Source: Nonomuraea candida | GTDB lineage: Bacteria; Actinomycetota; Actinomycetes; Streptosporangiales; Streptosporangiaceae | DNA length: 64,000 nt | Direction of reading: 5' to 3' | Assembly: GCF_000725485.1 (NCBI RefSeq) | Contig: NZ_JOAG01000031.1 | Location: 62,001-126,000, forward strand | Part shown: in pieces, positions 53,470-63,009 of the stretch | How positions within the stretch are numbered: the first letter of the stretch is position 1 | Layout: the number at the start of each line of letters is the position of its first letter | Made by a program: the position numbers and the translations under genes | Notes under the pieces: generated by a model | Seen by the model: only the letters and a program-made list of their open reading frames with translations | Told to the model about the DNA's origin: nothing | The model's database searches: none

Positions 53470-55005
53470 TCAGGTCCTGCTTCTGGCCAGGGTGGGTGGG
53501 TTGTTCGGGGTGGCGTCGGCGCCGTTGCGGGGGTCGCCGAGGCGGACGCCCTGGCGGTACGTCCAGGCCCAGGCGCTGCACCCGAAGGGGGAGCCGTAGG
53601 CGGGGCAGGTGCGGTCCGTCAGGGTGGTGTAGAAGACGTCGTCGACGGCCGACTTCTTGTCAGGGGTCATGTGGTGGGTGACGTTCGGGAGCTTGTAGGA
53701 GTTGCCGATGACCCCGAAGCCGTAGTCGTGCATGTCGCAGGCGGCGGTGAAGTCGTAGCCGCCGGGCGTGTTCCCGGTCGGTGAGCTGCAGTGGTCGTGG
53801 TTGATGCCCATGACGGTGTGGCCGGTCGGGGTGGTCCTGGGGCCGGACGGCTGCCAGCCGTAGTGGGCGACCGGGTCCGCCTCGCATTCGGCCTGCGTGT
53901 GCCACAGCCACTGCGACGCGTACGGGCAGGTCGGCGGGTAGTTGAGGAGGCCGGCGCGGGGCGCGCCGGTGGCGGGCGGCCGCTCCAGGGCGGCCTTCGG
54001 GCGGCTGCCCGTGGCCGGGAAGGAGAGGGTCCAGGTGCCCGAGTCGGGTGTGGTGATCCGGGTCAGGCGGCCCTGGGCGTCGTAGGAGTAGGCCGAGGTG
54101 CGTCCGTCGTCGAGGACGGCGGTGCGCAGGCGGCCCTGCGGGTCGTAGGCGTACGTGGCGTTCCGCCGGGCGGTGCTCTGCCTGGACTCGCTGCTGACGG
54201 AGACGAGGCGGCCGGCGAAGTCGCCCGGCTTGTCCGTGGTGGCCGTCGTCGTCCCGGCGTAGGTCAGCGTGAGCTTCGTCTCCGGGCCGGCGCCCGCGTC
54301 GAGGTCCGTCATGGCGGTGACGCGACCCTGGTCGTCGTAGGTGACGGTGGAGGTGCCGTACGCGGCCGTGCCGGCGGAGGTGACGCGCCAGGCGCCGGCG
54401 ACGTGCTCCCAGGTGAGGACGAGGTCGAGGTCGGCGGGCTTGACCGTGGAGCCGTCCGCGCCGGAGCCGGCCCCCTGGGCGATGGTCTCCGTCGCCCGGG
54501 TGACGGTGCGGCCGGTCCGCGCGTCCTGGGCGGTGGTGACGGTGAGGACGGAGCCGGTGGCGGCCCGGTAGGTGCGGCGGCCGGGTTCGGCGTCGCGCAG
54601 GGTGTACCGGGTGGTCTCGCCCTCGTCGAGTTCGACGGTCCGGGCGTGGTCGTCGTTCAGGTCGAGCAGCCGGCCGGTCAGGCCGCCGAGGAACTCCGCC
54701 CGCCAGCCCGGCCCGAAGGCCGACAGGTCCGGCCGGGGTTCCGGCGGCGCCGGCTCCTTGAAGGGGCCGTTCTCCTGGCCGGTGAGCCGGTGGGTCCGGT
54801 CCAGGAGGCCGGGGAACTCCTCGCGTTGCGCAAGCTTGAAGGCGCGGGTCTGCGGGATGTAGAGGCCGGGGCCGGTGATGCTCACCTCCCGGGTGGGCTG
54901 CGGTGCGGGGCCTGACGTCCGCTCCTCGGCGGCGGCCGGGGACAGCGGGATCGCGAGGGCCACGGCGCATAACGCGGCGACGGTCGCGACACGCGGGATG
55001 CCCAT
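53470..55005 (-). CDS. Secreted YD-repeat protein with phospholipase A2-like C-terminus
   Basis: 511 residues. A Sec signal peptide (about 1-25, ALAIPLSPAAA) is followed by a region with YD-type repeats (YDDQGRVTAM, YDPQGRLRTAV, YDAQGRLTRI) at about 230-350. The last 130 residues contain NHDHCSSPTGNT, GYDFTAACDMHDYGFG and several Cys, matching the bacterial phospholipase A2 pattern with the catalytic His-Asp pair. Together this resembles a polymorphic-toxin layout with a lipid-cleaving end. Start ATG 55005 follows GGAGGAAAGGA. No obvious immunity gene is adjacent. Confidence 0.8.
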   Translation of the reverse strand: MGIPRVATVAALCAVALAIPLSPAAAEERTSGPAPQPTREVSITGPGLYIPQTRAFKLAQREEFPGLLDRTHRLTGQENGPFKEPAPPEPRPDLSAFGPGWRAEFLGGLTGRLLDLNDDHARTVELDEGETTRYTLRDAEPGRRTYRAATGSVLTVTTAQDARTGRTVTRATETIAQGAGSGADGSTVKPADLDLVLTWEHVAGAWRVTSAGTAAYGTSTVTYDDQGRVTAMTDLDAGAGPETKLTLTYAGTTTATTDKPGDFAGRLVSVSSESRQSTARRNATYAYDPQGRLRTAVLDDGRTSAYSYDAQGRLTRITTPDSGTWTLSFPATGSRPKAALERPPATGAPRAGLLNYPPTCPYASQWLWHTQAECEADPVAHYGWQPSGPRTTPTGHTVMGINHDHCSSPTGNTPGGYDFTAACDMHDYGFGVIGNSYKLPNVTHHMTPDKKSAVDDVFYTTLTDRTCPAYGSPFGCSAWAWTYRQGVRLGDPRNGADATPNNPPTLARSRT

Positions 55006-55164
55006 GCGCGGGTACGTCCTTTCCTCCGGAGACCAGGGGTCACGCGCGGAGGAAACGAAGGACGCGGAGGTTCCGCCGCCCATGACCCGTCCTGGGGCTT
55101 GACGCCCTTCAGTATCGATGGCATTGATCGACTGTCAAGGCCAGGTCATGGGGGGCATGGCCGG

Positions 55165-56682
55165 TTATGGCAGGTCCGGAACGGGGGCCGGCCGCTCCTC
55201 GCCGACGCTGATCACGGTCAGCACGTTCGGCGCCTCGGGGGACAGGACGGTGACGGCCTCGGCCGTACGCAGGTAGCCCGTCGAGACCAGCGCGGGCCGC
55301 ACCGCCTGCCCCCCGCCGGGGAACTGCGTGAGCGTGACCCGGAACCCGCCGGCGTCCCCCAGCACCACCTCCCCGTCCCGCCGGGACACCACCGTGAGCG
55401 CCGGGTCGAAGTGCCACAGGCTGCGCAGCGTCCCCGAGTCGACGCAGTCGTGCACGACCATCACATCCGGGTCGTGGCCGACGAGCACGCGCCGGGTCCT
55501 GCGCACCCCGTAGGCGTCGTCGGCCAGCTCGTACGACTGGCTCGACGGGCCGGCGGACGAGGCGAGCAGCCGGGTGGCGGTGCCGGGCCGGAACGTGCCG
55601 GCGGTGGGCACGGGCACGTTGTGCGCCTCCGGTGAACGGGTCCAGTCGGCGTACCCCGTCCGCTCGTAGGAGTGGAACCCGGTCTCCACCAGGATCGCGC
55701 GGCCCCGCGCCGAGTAGGTGACGCCCAGGTGGTCCTCGTGGCCGTGCAGCCGCCGGCCCGGCCCGAACCTGATCGAGTAGTACGCGGCCCGCGGGTCGTC
55801 CCACGCGGTCCTGCCGAACACGTACCCCGCGTCGAACACCTTCACCACCGGCCCCTCGTGCCGGAACCCGTCGGCGCGGGCGTCGGCCGGGCTGTCGCCG
55901 ATGGGGACGAGCCGCCCGTCCGGCTGGGTCGCGTGCGCCACGTACGACTCCAGCGCCCGGCGCCTGGCCACCAGCCGCTCGGGCGGCTCGGCCCCGCTCT
56001 CGCGGATCGCGCGCAGGGCGACGCCGAGCCGCCGGTGCACGTACAGGCCGTAGCGGGGGGCCTGCTCGTGCAGCGCGCCCTGCGCGTCGATGGCCAGCTC
56101 GGCCGAGGCCGTCATCCTGCGCACGGCCAGGTCGCGCCAGCGCGCCCGGCCCAGCCGGCAGCCGATCACCAGCAGCCCGATGTCCTGGTCCAGGCCGTGG
56201 TTGTGGCCCTCGCGATACAGCGCGGGGTCGGCCAGGACCTCGCCGTGCTCGGCCAGGCCGTCCCACAGGCGCTCGGTGCGTACGTGCTCGCTGAGGCACA
56301 CCAGCGCCGGGGCGCGCAGCGCGACGGCGTGCTCGGCCCAGGCCCACTCGCTGACGCCGGGCCCCCCGCGCGGGTTCGCCCGCATCCAGTGGTCGGCCAC
56401 GGCGGCGGCGCGGTCGAGGCACGCCCGCTCGCCCCCGCCCTCGTAGGCGGCGACCAGGCGGCCCACCCAGCGCAGGGCGTGCAGGTTCAGCGCCCACGAG
56501 CGGTTGCCGTGCGGGTTGGCGGTCCAGTCGATCGCGGCCGGGTCGGACTCCGTGCCCAGCCGTACGGGCGGCAGGCCCACGAACGTCACGAGCCCGTCCA
56601 TCACCTCCTCCACCTTGATGCCGGGGAACTGGTCGCTCAGGCAGATGGCCCTGCCCGAGGTCGTGCGGGCACGCCAGAACAT
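55165..56682 (-). CDS. Heparinase II/III-like polysaccharide lyase
   Basis: 505 residues, no signal peptide. The N-terminal half is an (alpha/alpha) toroid pattern with Trp-rich helices and EGHNHGLDQDIGLLVIG. The C-terminal beta-sandwich begins near 270 (YVFGRTAWDD) and has GHEDHLGVTYSARGRAILVETG, as in family PL12/heparinase II/III proteins. It probably depolymerises an acidic glycan, though it would act in the cytoplasm unless exported otherwise. AGGAG is seven bases before the ATG. Confidence 0.8.
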   Translation of the reverse strand: MFWRARTTSGRAICLSDQFPGIKVEEVMDGLVTFVGLPPVRLGTESDPAAIDWTANPHGNRSWALNLHALRWVGRLVAAYEGGGERACLDRAAAVADHWMRANPRGGPGVSEWAWAEHAVALRAPALVCLSEHVRTERLWDGLAEHGEVLADPALYREGHNHGLDQDIGLLVIGCRLGRARWRDLAVRRMTASAELAIDAQGALHEQAPRYGLYVHRRLGVALRAIRESGAEPPERLVARRRALESYVAHATQPDGRLVPIGDSPADARADGFRHEGPVVKVFDAGYVFGRTAWDDPRAAYYSIRFGPGRRLHGHEDHLGVTYSARGRAILVETGFHSYERTGYADWTRSPEAHNVPVPTAGTFRPGTATRLLASSAGPSSQSYELADDAYGVRRTRRVLVGHDPDVMVVHDCVDSGTLRSLWHFDPALTVVSRRDGEVVLGDAGGFRVTLTQFPGGGQAVRPALVSTGYLRTAEAVTVLSPEAPNVLTVISVGEERPAPVPDLP

Positions 56683-56766
56683 GTCGTGGCTCCTGTTTCC
56701 GGGCGCGCGGAACCCACCGCGCGGCGCGAACGGGGTCTCAGCTCGGCGGCATCCCTGCCGGCGCGA

Positions 56767-56868
56767 CGGCCGGCGTCACGGCCGCCGCCCGACCGGCGTC
56801 ACGGCCGCCCAACCGGCGTCTCGGCCGACCAACCGGCTGAACGGCCGCTCAGCCGAGGTCACGGCCGC
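56767..56868. repeat. About 20-bp intergenic tandem repeat
   Basis: Units of the form AACCGGCGTCACGGCCGCCC recur five to six times with decay, between the heparinase-like start and the CU044_5270-type stop. Confidence 0.7.
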
Positions 56869-57633
56869 TCAGCCGGGGCCCTCGTCGGTCCAGCCGGCGG
56901 CGAGGACGACCTCCGAGCGTTCGCCGTCGTCGCTGGAGAGCACCTGCGAGGTGGCCGGGTCGATGGTCAGGGTCCGCACGCGGCCGGCCGGCAGGGCGTA
57001 CGCGAACGACTGCCCGTGGCGGCCCCGCTCGTCCGTGGCGGTGCCCAGGTAGCGGACGCCGGGCAGGTCGGCGAGCGCGCGGTAGGCGGCGGCGCGCACC
57101 GGGGGCGGGGACGGCTTGGTCCACAACAGGCCGCCGAGCGCGTCGGCGAGCAGGCCCTCCGAGCCGGGCGGCAACATCGCCGCCACCCGCTCGCGCAGCT
57201 CGGCGGGGTCGGCGGGCAGGGCCTGGATCTGCTCGTACGTCACGTCGCGCCCCGCCATGCTGAACGGCGACCGCCCGGTGACGGGGGTGACCCGGCCCCG
57301 CTCGGCGGTCCACGCCCTGCCCTGCCTGGTCACCCAGAGCTCGGTCTCCCTGACGCCGTCGTGCAGCTTGCGCACGTGCCAGTAGGCGCCCTCGGTGGTG
57401 GAGCTCGCGGCCGAGGTGGCGGCGGTCAGCAGGATCCGCCTGCCGGGCTCCATGGGCTGCTCCCGGGCAAGCACGCTGACCAGGAGCAGGGTGAGGGCCG
57501 CCACGGCGGGGATCAGCGCGGGCCAGGGCAGCCGCCTGCGCCGCCGCCGGGCCGTCACCCGCCGCCACACCCTGCTCTGGGCGTGCGGGCCGGGGCTCGG
57601 CCGGCCGTACAGCTCGCGGACCAGCTCATCCAT
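56869..57633 (-). CDS. CU044_5270-type membrane protein, putative sigma partner
   Basis: 254 residues. A cytoplasmic N-terminus of about 33 residues with RRRRRR is followed by one transmembrane helix (about 36-57) and an extracytoplasmic domain. Its start overlaps the ECF sigma gene by eight bases, so they are coupled. It is the place of an anti-sigma factor, but no ZAS zinc motif (HxxxCxxC) is present. The outer domain resembles the CU044_5270 family, of unknown function. Confidence 0.7.
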   Translation of the reverse strand: MDELVRELYGRPSPGPHAQSRVWRRVTARRRRRRLPWPALIPAVAALTLLLVSVLAREQPMEPGRRILLTAATSAASSTTEGAYWHVRKLHDGVRETELWVTRQGRAWTAERGRVTPVTGRSPFSMAGRDVTYEQIQALPADPAELRERVAAMLPPGSEGLLADALGGLLWTKPSPPPVRAAAYRALADLPGVRYLGTATDERGRHGQSFAYALPAGRVRTLTIDPATSQVLSSDDGERSEVVLAAGWTDEGPG

Positions 57634-58372
57634 CGACGCGCACCTCCCCGAGCCGGGCGCGCAGCTTCTTCCTGGCGCGGCTCAGGCGGGAGCCGACCGT
57701 GCCGTACGGGATGCCGAGCGCGGTGGCGATCTCGTCGTGGCTGAGCCCGGCCAGCGCGACCAGCAGCAGCACGTCGCGGTCGCGCCGGTCGAGCGCGGCC
57801 AGGGCGGCGGCCAGCTCGGGGCGCAGGCTCTGGGCGCTGACGCGCACGGCCACGGTCTCCTCGTGCCCGGGGGCGTCGGCGTCCCGGCCGAGGCGGCCGA
57901 GCGCGCGCAGGGTGCGGGCCTCCAGGCGGCGGTGCTTGCCGATGAGGTTGGTGGCGATGCCGTACAGCCAGGCGCGGACCCCGGCGCGGGCGGGGTCGTA
58001 CCGGTCCCGCTTGCGGAACGCGGTGAGGAACGTCTCGGCCACGATGTCCTCGGCGATGTCGGCGCCGAGGCGCTGGGCGACGTAGGTGTGGATCTCCCCG
58101 AAGTACGCGTCGAACACGGCCGCGAAAGCGTCCGCGTGGCCCAGCGCGGGGTGGTCCAGCGCTTGCGGGTGGTCCAGCGCGTGCGGGTGGTCCAGCGCTT
58201 GCGGGTGGTCCAGCGCGTGCGGGTGATCGCCGCGCGGGGCGGTGTCACGCAGGATCCCGTCGTCCGGAGCCCCGGCGTCCGGAGGCCCGTCCCCCGAGGG
58301 CCCGGCGTCCAGGGCGGGGCCGGGTGCGCGGGCCGCCCAGGGCATCGTGGCCGCGATGGTCTCCCCCGTCAT
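57626..58372 (-). CDS. ECF-type RNA polymerase sigma factor
   Basis: 248 residues. Region 2 (about 75-145: FDAYFGEIHTYVAQRLGADIAEDIVAETFLTAF) and region 4 (about 185-240: LAALDRRDRDVLLLVALAGLSHDEIATALGIPYGTVGSRLSRARKKL) are clear. The N-terminal 70 residues are a non-conserved extension with HPQALD repeats. ATG 58372 follows GGAAGG. Sigma target is unknown; the coupled membrane partner may regulate it. Confidence 0.88.
   Translation of the reverse strand: MTGETIAATMPWAARAPGPALDAGPSGDGPPDAGAPDDGILRDTAPRGDHPHALDHPQALDHPHALDHPQALDHPALGHADAFAAVFDAYFGEIHTYVAQRLGADIAEDIVAETFLTAFRKRDRYDPARAGVRAWLYGIATNLIGKHRRLEARTLRALGRLGRDADAPGHEETVAVRVSAQSLRPELAAALAALDRRDRDVLLLVALAGLSHDEIATALGIPYGTVGSRLSRARKKLRARLGEVRVDG
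58151..58222 (-). repeat. Four 18-bp repeats in the sigma factor
   Basis: GTGGTCCAGCGCTTGCGG alternates with a GTGCGG form, making a 36-bp higher-order unit. They encode HPQALD and HPHALD in the N-terminal extension. Confidence 0.9.
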
Positions 58373-58430
58373 GTGCAACCTTCCGATGGATCAGTGGTCA
58401 TCTGTTATCACCCGATGCACCGGTTCGCTT

Positions 58431-59579
58431 TCACGCGCCGAGGAAGCGCCGTACGTCGGCCGTCTCCTCCTCCAGCAGCCCCCCGGGAAGCTCCGCGAAG
58501 GGCCGCACCTCCACCTGCGCGCCCTTCCTCCCCCACACGCCCCTGATCACGCCGTCCACCAGCACGAACGGACGCAGCACGCCCCCTCCGGGGAACACCT
58601 TCCGCGTGTGCTCGGCGGCCAGGACCGGGGTGCGGTCGCGCCAGCCCATGAGGTATTCGTCGAAGGCGGGCGCGAGCCGCACCACCGGCCGCCGCGCCGG
58701 GGGCGGGGGCGGGGTGTCCGCGCTCAGGCGCCAGGCGGCGCGGGCCTCGCCGAGCGGCAGGCCCGACCAGGCGGCCAGGTCTTCGGGACCGGCGGGGTGG
58801 TGGGCGCGGCGGTAGCGGACGGCCAGTTCCCGGAGCGCGCGCTCGCGGTCGGGCTCGGGGGTGACGGGGGCGCCGAGCCAGTCGGCGGCGTGCACGTACG
58901 TGGGCTTGCCCGCGCGGGACGGCCCCAGCACGGCCAGGCCGTGGTGGGCGGCCAGCGCCACCAGGTGCACCACGCCCTGGCCCGTGGCGCGGCCCTTGAG
59001 CCGCTCCTCCAGGTCTGCCTTGGTGAGCGGGCCCTGTCCCGCGAGGGCGCCGGTGATGAGCGGGAGCAGGTCGTCGCCGGTGACGCCCTCCTCGGCGAGA
59101 CGGCGCAGGGTGTTCGTGGCGCGGCCGGCGACGGCGTGGATCCAGGGCAGGTCGTCGGCGTGGGCGAAGTGGAGGGTGCCGCGCGGGCCCCAGGTCCTGA
59201 CGATCTCGCGGGCCTGCCAGGCGGCCTCGACGTCGGCCGGGGTGAGGGTGGCGGAGCGGGCGCGGAAGGCGAGCAGCGCCGAGGGGACGTCCTGGGCCTG
59301 CATCGCGCCCAGCCGCCGGACGATCTCCCCCGCGCCCAGGCCGGCCGGGCGGTGCAGGAGCTGCGCCTCGACGCTCCTCGGCCCGGTCACGCCGGACGCC
59401 TCACCGGACGCGCCTGAGGTGCTGCGACTTCCTGGGGTGCTGCGGCTTTCCGGGGTGCTGCGGCTTCCTGGGGTGCTGCGGCTTTCTGGGGTGCTGCGGC
59501 CTTCCGGGGTGCTGCGGCTTTCTGAGGTGCTGGGCGTGGTGGGCATGCTGGGCATCATCCCAGGAGCCGGACGCGTCAT
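58431..59579 (-). CDS. Winged-helix DNA-binding domain protein
   Basis: 382 residues. After a repetitive Ser/Thr/Pro-rich head (about 15-60) comes the family start VEAQLLHRPAGLGAGEIVRRLGAMQAQD. Later motifs include WGPRGTLHFAHADDLPW and APAFDEYLMGWRDR. These match the HTH_42 (YcaQ-like) family, some members of which are DNA glycosylases acting on crosslinks. The ATG overlaps the TgpA-like stop by ATGA, so it may be translated with that operon. The head repeats are absent in most relatives. Confidence 0.75.
   Translation of the reverse strand: MTRPAPGMMPSMPTTPSTSESRSTPEGRSTPESRSTPGSRSTPESRSTPGSRSTSGASGEASGVTGPRSVEAQLLHRPAGLGAGEIVRRLGAMQAQDVPSALLAFRARSATLTPADVEAAWQAREIVRTWGPRGTLHFAHADDLPWIHAVAGRATNTLRRLAEEGVTGDDLLPLITGALAGQGPLTKADLEERLKGRATGQGVVHLVALAAHHGLAVLGPSRAGKPTYVHAADWLGAPVTPEPDRERALRELAVRYRRAHHPAGPEDLAAWSGLPLGEARAAWRLSADTPPPPPARRPVVRLAPAFDEYLMGWRDRTPVLAAEHTRKVFPGGGVLRPFVLVDGVIRGVWGRKGAQVEVRPFAELPGGLLEEETADVRRFLGA
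59413..59532 (-). repeat. Seven 18-bp repeats in the winged-helix gene
   Basis: CGGCTTTCCGGGGTGCTG-like units recur about seven times, encoding SRSTPE or SRSTPG. Confidence 0.85.
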
Positions 59580-61849
59580 CGCAGGAGGAGGCGGTCGCGC
59601 AGGCGGGCGGGGAGAGGGGTGCGGGCGCGGGCGGCGCGCCGGACGGCGTCGCTGTGCCGCCAGGCTTCGCTTGCCGCCGCCTCGACGGCCGCCGCCTCGG
59701 TAACCGTCGCCTCGGTGCCGGTTTCCGGGGCGTACCGTACGAAGTTGGCGATCTCACCCAGCGGCCGGAGATGTACGGAGATATCCTCCGGCTGCCCGGA
59801 CACCACGTCGGCGGCCGTCAGCGCGTGCTCTCCCCGCAGCCCCAGGTCGTCGCAGGCCTGCCGCCACGCCCCCAGCACCCGCTGCCCGGGCTCCGGCGCG
59901 CGCCGCCGCCTCCGCCTGCGCCACCACGGCACCACGGCCACCGCCACCGCGTACGCCGCCGCCGCGCCGGCCGCCAGCGCCCCCGCGAGCGCCCACGGGT
60001 CCACGCCGGCCGCCTCGTCCTGCCCGCCCCGCTCCGCGGCCCGCGGCTCGGACCTCCCTGGCCGGTCGGCGCCGCCCTCGGCGAGCTCGTCCGCCAGCTC
60101 CTGGCTCTCCTCGATCGCCGAGGAGGCCACCTCGTGGTCGTCCCTGGCCCCGCTGCGGCCGGGCGTGGGGTAGAACGGCCGCCAGCCCAGCCCGGCGAAC
60201 TTGATCTCCGCCCACGCCATCACGTGCCCCGACCTGACGTGGTACACCCCGCCGGCGGCCTGCCCGGGGCGGAACCCCACGACCACCCGCGACGGCAGCC
60301 CGAGCGTCCTGGCCATGAGCGCGAACGCGGCCGCGAACTGCTCCGACGTCCCCCGGTGCGTCGTGCGCAGGAAGAACTCCAGCCCCTTGAGCGAGTGCCC
60401 GGGCGGCGCGGTGACGTCGTAGCCGGCGGTGGTGCGCAGGTAGTTCTGCAGGCGGTACGCCTGCCTGATCGGCTCCTGCGCGCCCTTGACGGCCTGCCGG
60501 GCGAGCTCGCGCAAGAGCCGCTCCTGCGGACCGTCGGGGACGTCGGTCAGGGCCGGGTCCCGGACGGGGACGGCGGCGAGCAGCTCCTCCTTGGACGGCC
60601 TGGGCACCCGCGAGGTCACCTCGTATGCGAACCCCTCGGGCGGCCTGGCGGCGGCCAGCAGCGAGCCGCTGTCCGGGTCCACGGCCAGGCCGCGCACGCC
60701 GGTGACCCGCTCGGGCCGTTCGGCGGCGGGCAGCCAGGTGCCGGGCAGGCCGCCGAGGGTGACCCGCTGGCGCACGACGTCGGCCGCGCCCGTCCACTCC
60801 CCCTCGGGCACCCGGCCGCCGGTGGGCCGGAAGCGGGCGGAGGAGGTCCAGCGGACGCCGTCGTACCGGTCGAGCACGGCCAGCCGCCAGTTGAGCGGCC
60901 GGTCGGCCTTGACGGTGAACAGGTCGCGGTCGGGGATCTGCAGCCAGGCCGAGACGCGGTCGAGCGGGCTGACGCTGTCCACGCGGGCGGGCGGAGGGAG
61001 GTCGGCGTGCTCGCGCGGATCGTACGGCCGCGCGGCGATGGGCAGCAGCGGGGCCGCCACCAGCGCCAGCGCGGCCAGCACGGAGGCCGCCAGGAGGCCG
61101 GCGGGCAGCCAGAGCGGGGAATGATCGCCGCGCAGCAGGGCGAGCGCGGCGACCAGCACGAAGAGCGCGGCCGCCACTGGCAGGTTCGAGCCCTCGCCGT
61201 CCACGCCCAGCACGAGCGCCAGGCCGTGGACGGCCAGGGCGGGGAGCACGGCGGCGATCCGGGTGCGGGTGCGGGTCAGGGTCTCGGCGCCGATGGTGGC
61301 CGCCGCCCAGACGAGGGTGTGGACCAGGACCAGCAGCTCCGGGTCCGGCCGGGCGGGCAGCAGGGTGGACAGCAGGGCGTGCCAGGAGTCGGCCACGTCC
61401 TTGACGACCGCCGGGCTCAGCGTGCCGTAGAGGGGGACGGTGCCGGCCAGCCAGAGGAGCACGTCCAGCAGCAGGGCCAGCCAGAGGGGGCGGCGGCGGG
61501 TGAGCGCGGCGACCGCGGCGGGGGCGAGGGCGGCGGGCACGATGGCGAGCAGCAGCTCGGCGCCGGGGAAGACCCGGTGGAACCCCCACCCGGCCACGCC
61601 GGACACGGCCGCCACCACGACCAGCCCGGCCGTCCACCGCCACCCCGGCTCCCGCCGCCCGCCGCCGGGAGCGGGGCTCGGCGACGCCTCCCGCCCGCCC
61701 CGGCCGGTGAGGCGCGACGACGCCTGCCACCCGCCCCGGCCGGTGGGACGTGTCGACGCCTGCCGCCCGCCGTGACCGGCAGGGCGCGGCGGCGCGGCCG
61801 GTGGCGCGGTGGCCGGGGTGTGCTGGGTGTCGAGAGGGGCCCGGGTCAT
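59576..61849 (-). CDS. TgpA-like transglutaminase-fold membrane protein
   Basis: 757 residues. An N-terminal repetitive Gly/Arg region (about 15-60) is followed by about six transmembrane helices to about 275. An extracytoplasmic domain (about 280-640) contains the transglutaminase-like core, and a final transmembrane helix (about 645-665) is followed by a DUF4129-like cytoplasmic tail. The core reads RGTSEQFAAAFALMARTLG and VMAWAEIKFAGLGWRPFYPTPG. The usual catalytic Cys (GxCxxFA) and His (HAW) positions are Ser and Met, so peptide crosslinking activity is doubtful. It overlaps the DUF58 gene by ATGA. Confidence 0.85.
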   Translation of the reverse strand: MTRAPLDTQHTPATAPPAAPPRPAGHGGRQASTRPTGRGGWQASSRLTGRGGREASPSPAPGGGRREPGWRWTAGLVVVAAVSGVAGWGFHRVFPGAELLLAIVPAALAPAAVAALTRRRPLWLALLLDVLLWLAGTVPLYGTLSPAVVKDVADSWHALLSTLLPARPDPELLVLVHTLVWAAATIGAETLTRTRTRIAAVLPALAVHGLALVLGVDGEGSNLPVAAALFVLVAALALLRGDHSPLWLPAGLLAASVLAALALVAAPLLPIAARPYDPREHADLPPPARVDSVSPLDRVSAWLQIPDRDLFTVKADRPLNWRLAVLDRYDGVRWTSSARFRPTGGRVPEGEWTGAADVVRQRVTLGGLPGTWLPAAERPERVTGVRGLAVDPDSGSLLAAARPPEGFAYEVTSRVPRPSKEELLAAVPVRDPALTDVPDGPQERLLRELARQAVKGAQEPIRQAYRLQNYLRTTAGYDVTAPPGHSLKGLEFFLRTTHRGTSEQFAAAFALMARTLGLPSRVVVGFRPGQAAGGVYHVRSGHVMAWAEIKFAGLGWRPFYPTPGRSGARDDHEVASSAIEESQELADELAEGGADRPGRSEPRAAERGGQDEAAGVDPWALAGALAAGAAAAYAVAVAVVPWWRRRRRRRAPEPGQRVLGAWRQACDDLGLRGEHALTAADVVSGQPEDISVHLRPLGEIANFVRYAPETGTEATVTEAAAVEAAASEAWRHSDAVRRAARARTPLPARLRDRLLLR

Positions 61850-63009
61850 CGGGTGCTCCAGGCCGGGGGCAGGTCGTCGAGGGAGGTGATGGGGACGATC
61901 GTCACGCCGGGCGCGGGGGCCGGGGCGGGGGCCGGGCCCGCGTACACGCAGATGACGTGGTCGAAGCGGCGGCGCAGGCCGGCCGCGCGTCCCACCTGCG
62001 CCGGGTCGCCCGTCACGAGCACCAGCGAGCCGCCGCCGCGCGCCGTCCGCAGCACCTCGGCGGCGCCCGCCGCGCCGGTGCCCGGCCGGACCAGGGCGAG
62101 CCGGTCCAGGATCGTCTCGGCGTCCGGCCTGGCGTCGGGCGGGAGGCCGTCGCCGGTCAGGACGCGTACGGGGAAACCGGCCCGGGCGGCGGCCACCGCG
62201 ACGGAGGCGGCGGCGTCCACCGCGGGCTCCGTCAGGCCGAGCGTGTCCAGCACCACCGTGGTCGTGGGCAGGGCCGCGTCGATGAGCCGGCGCACCATCA
62301 GGGTGCCGGTGCGGGCGCTGGAGCGCCAGTGGACGTGGCGCAGGTCGTCGCCCACCACGTACTCGCGCAGGGTGTGGAAGGTGGCCGTGCCGCTCGGCGC
62401 GTTGTCGCCGGCGGGGCCCTCCAGGTGGTGGGCCCTGCCGGAGGGCGGGACGGGCAGGGGGAGCGTGCGGGGGCGTACCAGGAGGGTGGCGGGCGGACCG
62501 TACTCGCGCACGCGGCGCGTGAGCCCGAACGGGTCGGCGCGCACGACCACGAGCGGCCCCACGGGGATCTCCCCGCGCTCGCCGGTCGGCAGCGGGTACG
62601 ACACCGTGCGCGCCGCGCCCCTGGGCAGCCGGGGCAGGTCGACGACGTGCTCGGCGCCGCCCACGCGGTCCCCGGCGCGCAGCCCGGACAGGCCGCGGCG
62701 GCCGAGGTTGGCGACGTGCAGCACGGCCACGGCGGCCTCGCCGCGCGGCACCTTGAGCGGGGTGACCTCCCTGCGCACCTCCAGGGCCGGTTTCGGAGCG
62801 GTCCACGCCAGCGCGGCGGCCAGCGCGAGCAGGGCGCCCGTGGCCAGCACGACGGGCTCGGGGTAGCCGAGGACGAAGCCCGCCGCGTACAGGACGGCCG
62901 CGCCGGCCAGCGTGCCCCGGCCCAGCGGGGTCAGCGCCCCGGCGAGCCGCGTGCCGGACCGCGTGCCGGACCGCGGGCGGGAGGCGGGCGGGGGCGGCTG
63001 GGAGCGCAC
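61846..63009 (-). CDS. DUF58 (von Willebrand-like) protein
   Basis: 387 residues. Two hydrophobic helices near 33-70 are followed by the DUF58 region with REYVVGDDLRHVHWRSSARTGTLMVRR (about 220-246) and a vWA-like second half. In MoxR clusters DUF58 proteins act with the MoxR ATPase, perhaps as a chaperone for a membrane or secreted complex. The GTG start follows directly on the MoxR stop. Confidence 0.88.
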   Translation of the reverse strand: MRSQPPPPASRPRSGTRSGTRLAGALTPLGRGTLAGAAVLYAAGFVLGYPEPVVLATGALLALAAALAWTAPKPALEVRREVTPLKVPRGEAAVAVLHVANLGRRGLSGLRAGDRVGGAEHVVDLPRLPRGAARTVSYPLPTGERGEIPVGPLVVVRADPFGLTRRVREYGPPATLLVRPRTLPLPVPPSGRAHHLEGPAGDNAPSGTATFHTLREYVVGDDLRHVHWRSSARTGTLMVRRLIDAALPTTTVVLDTLGLTEPAVDAAASVAVAAARAGFPVRVLTGDGLPPDARPDAETILDRLALVRPGTGAAGAAEVLRTARGGGSLVLVTGDPAQVGRAAGLRRRFDHVICVYAGPAPAPAPAPGVTIVPITSLDDLPPAWSTR

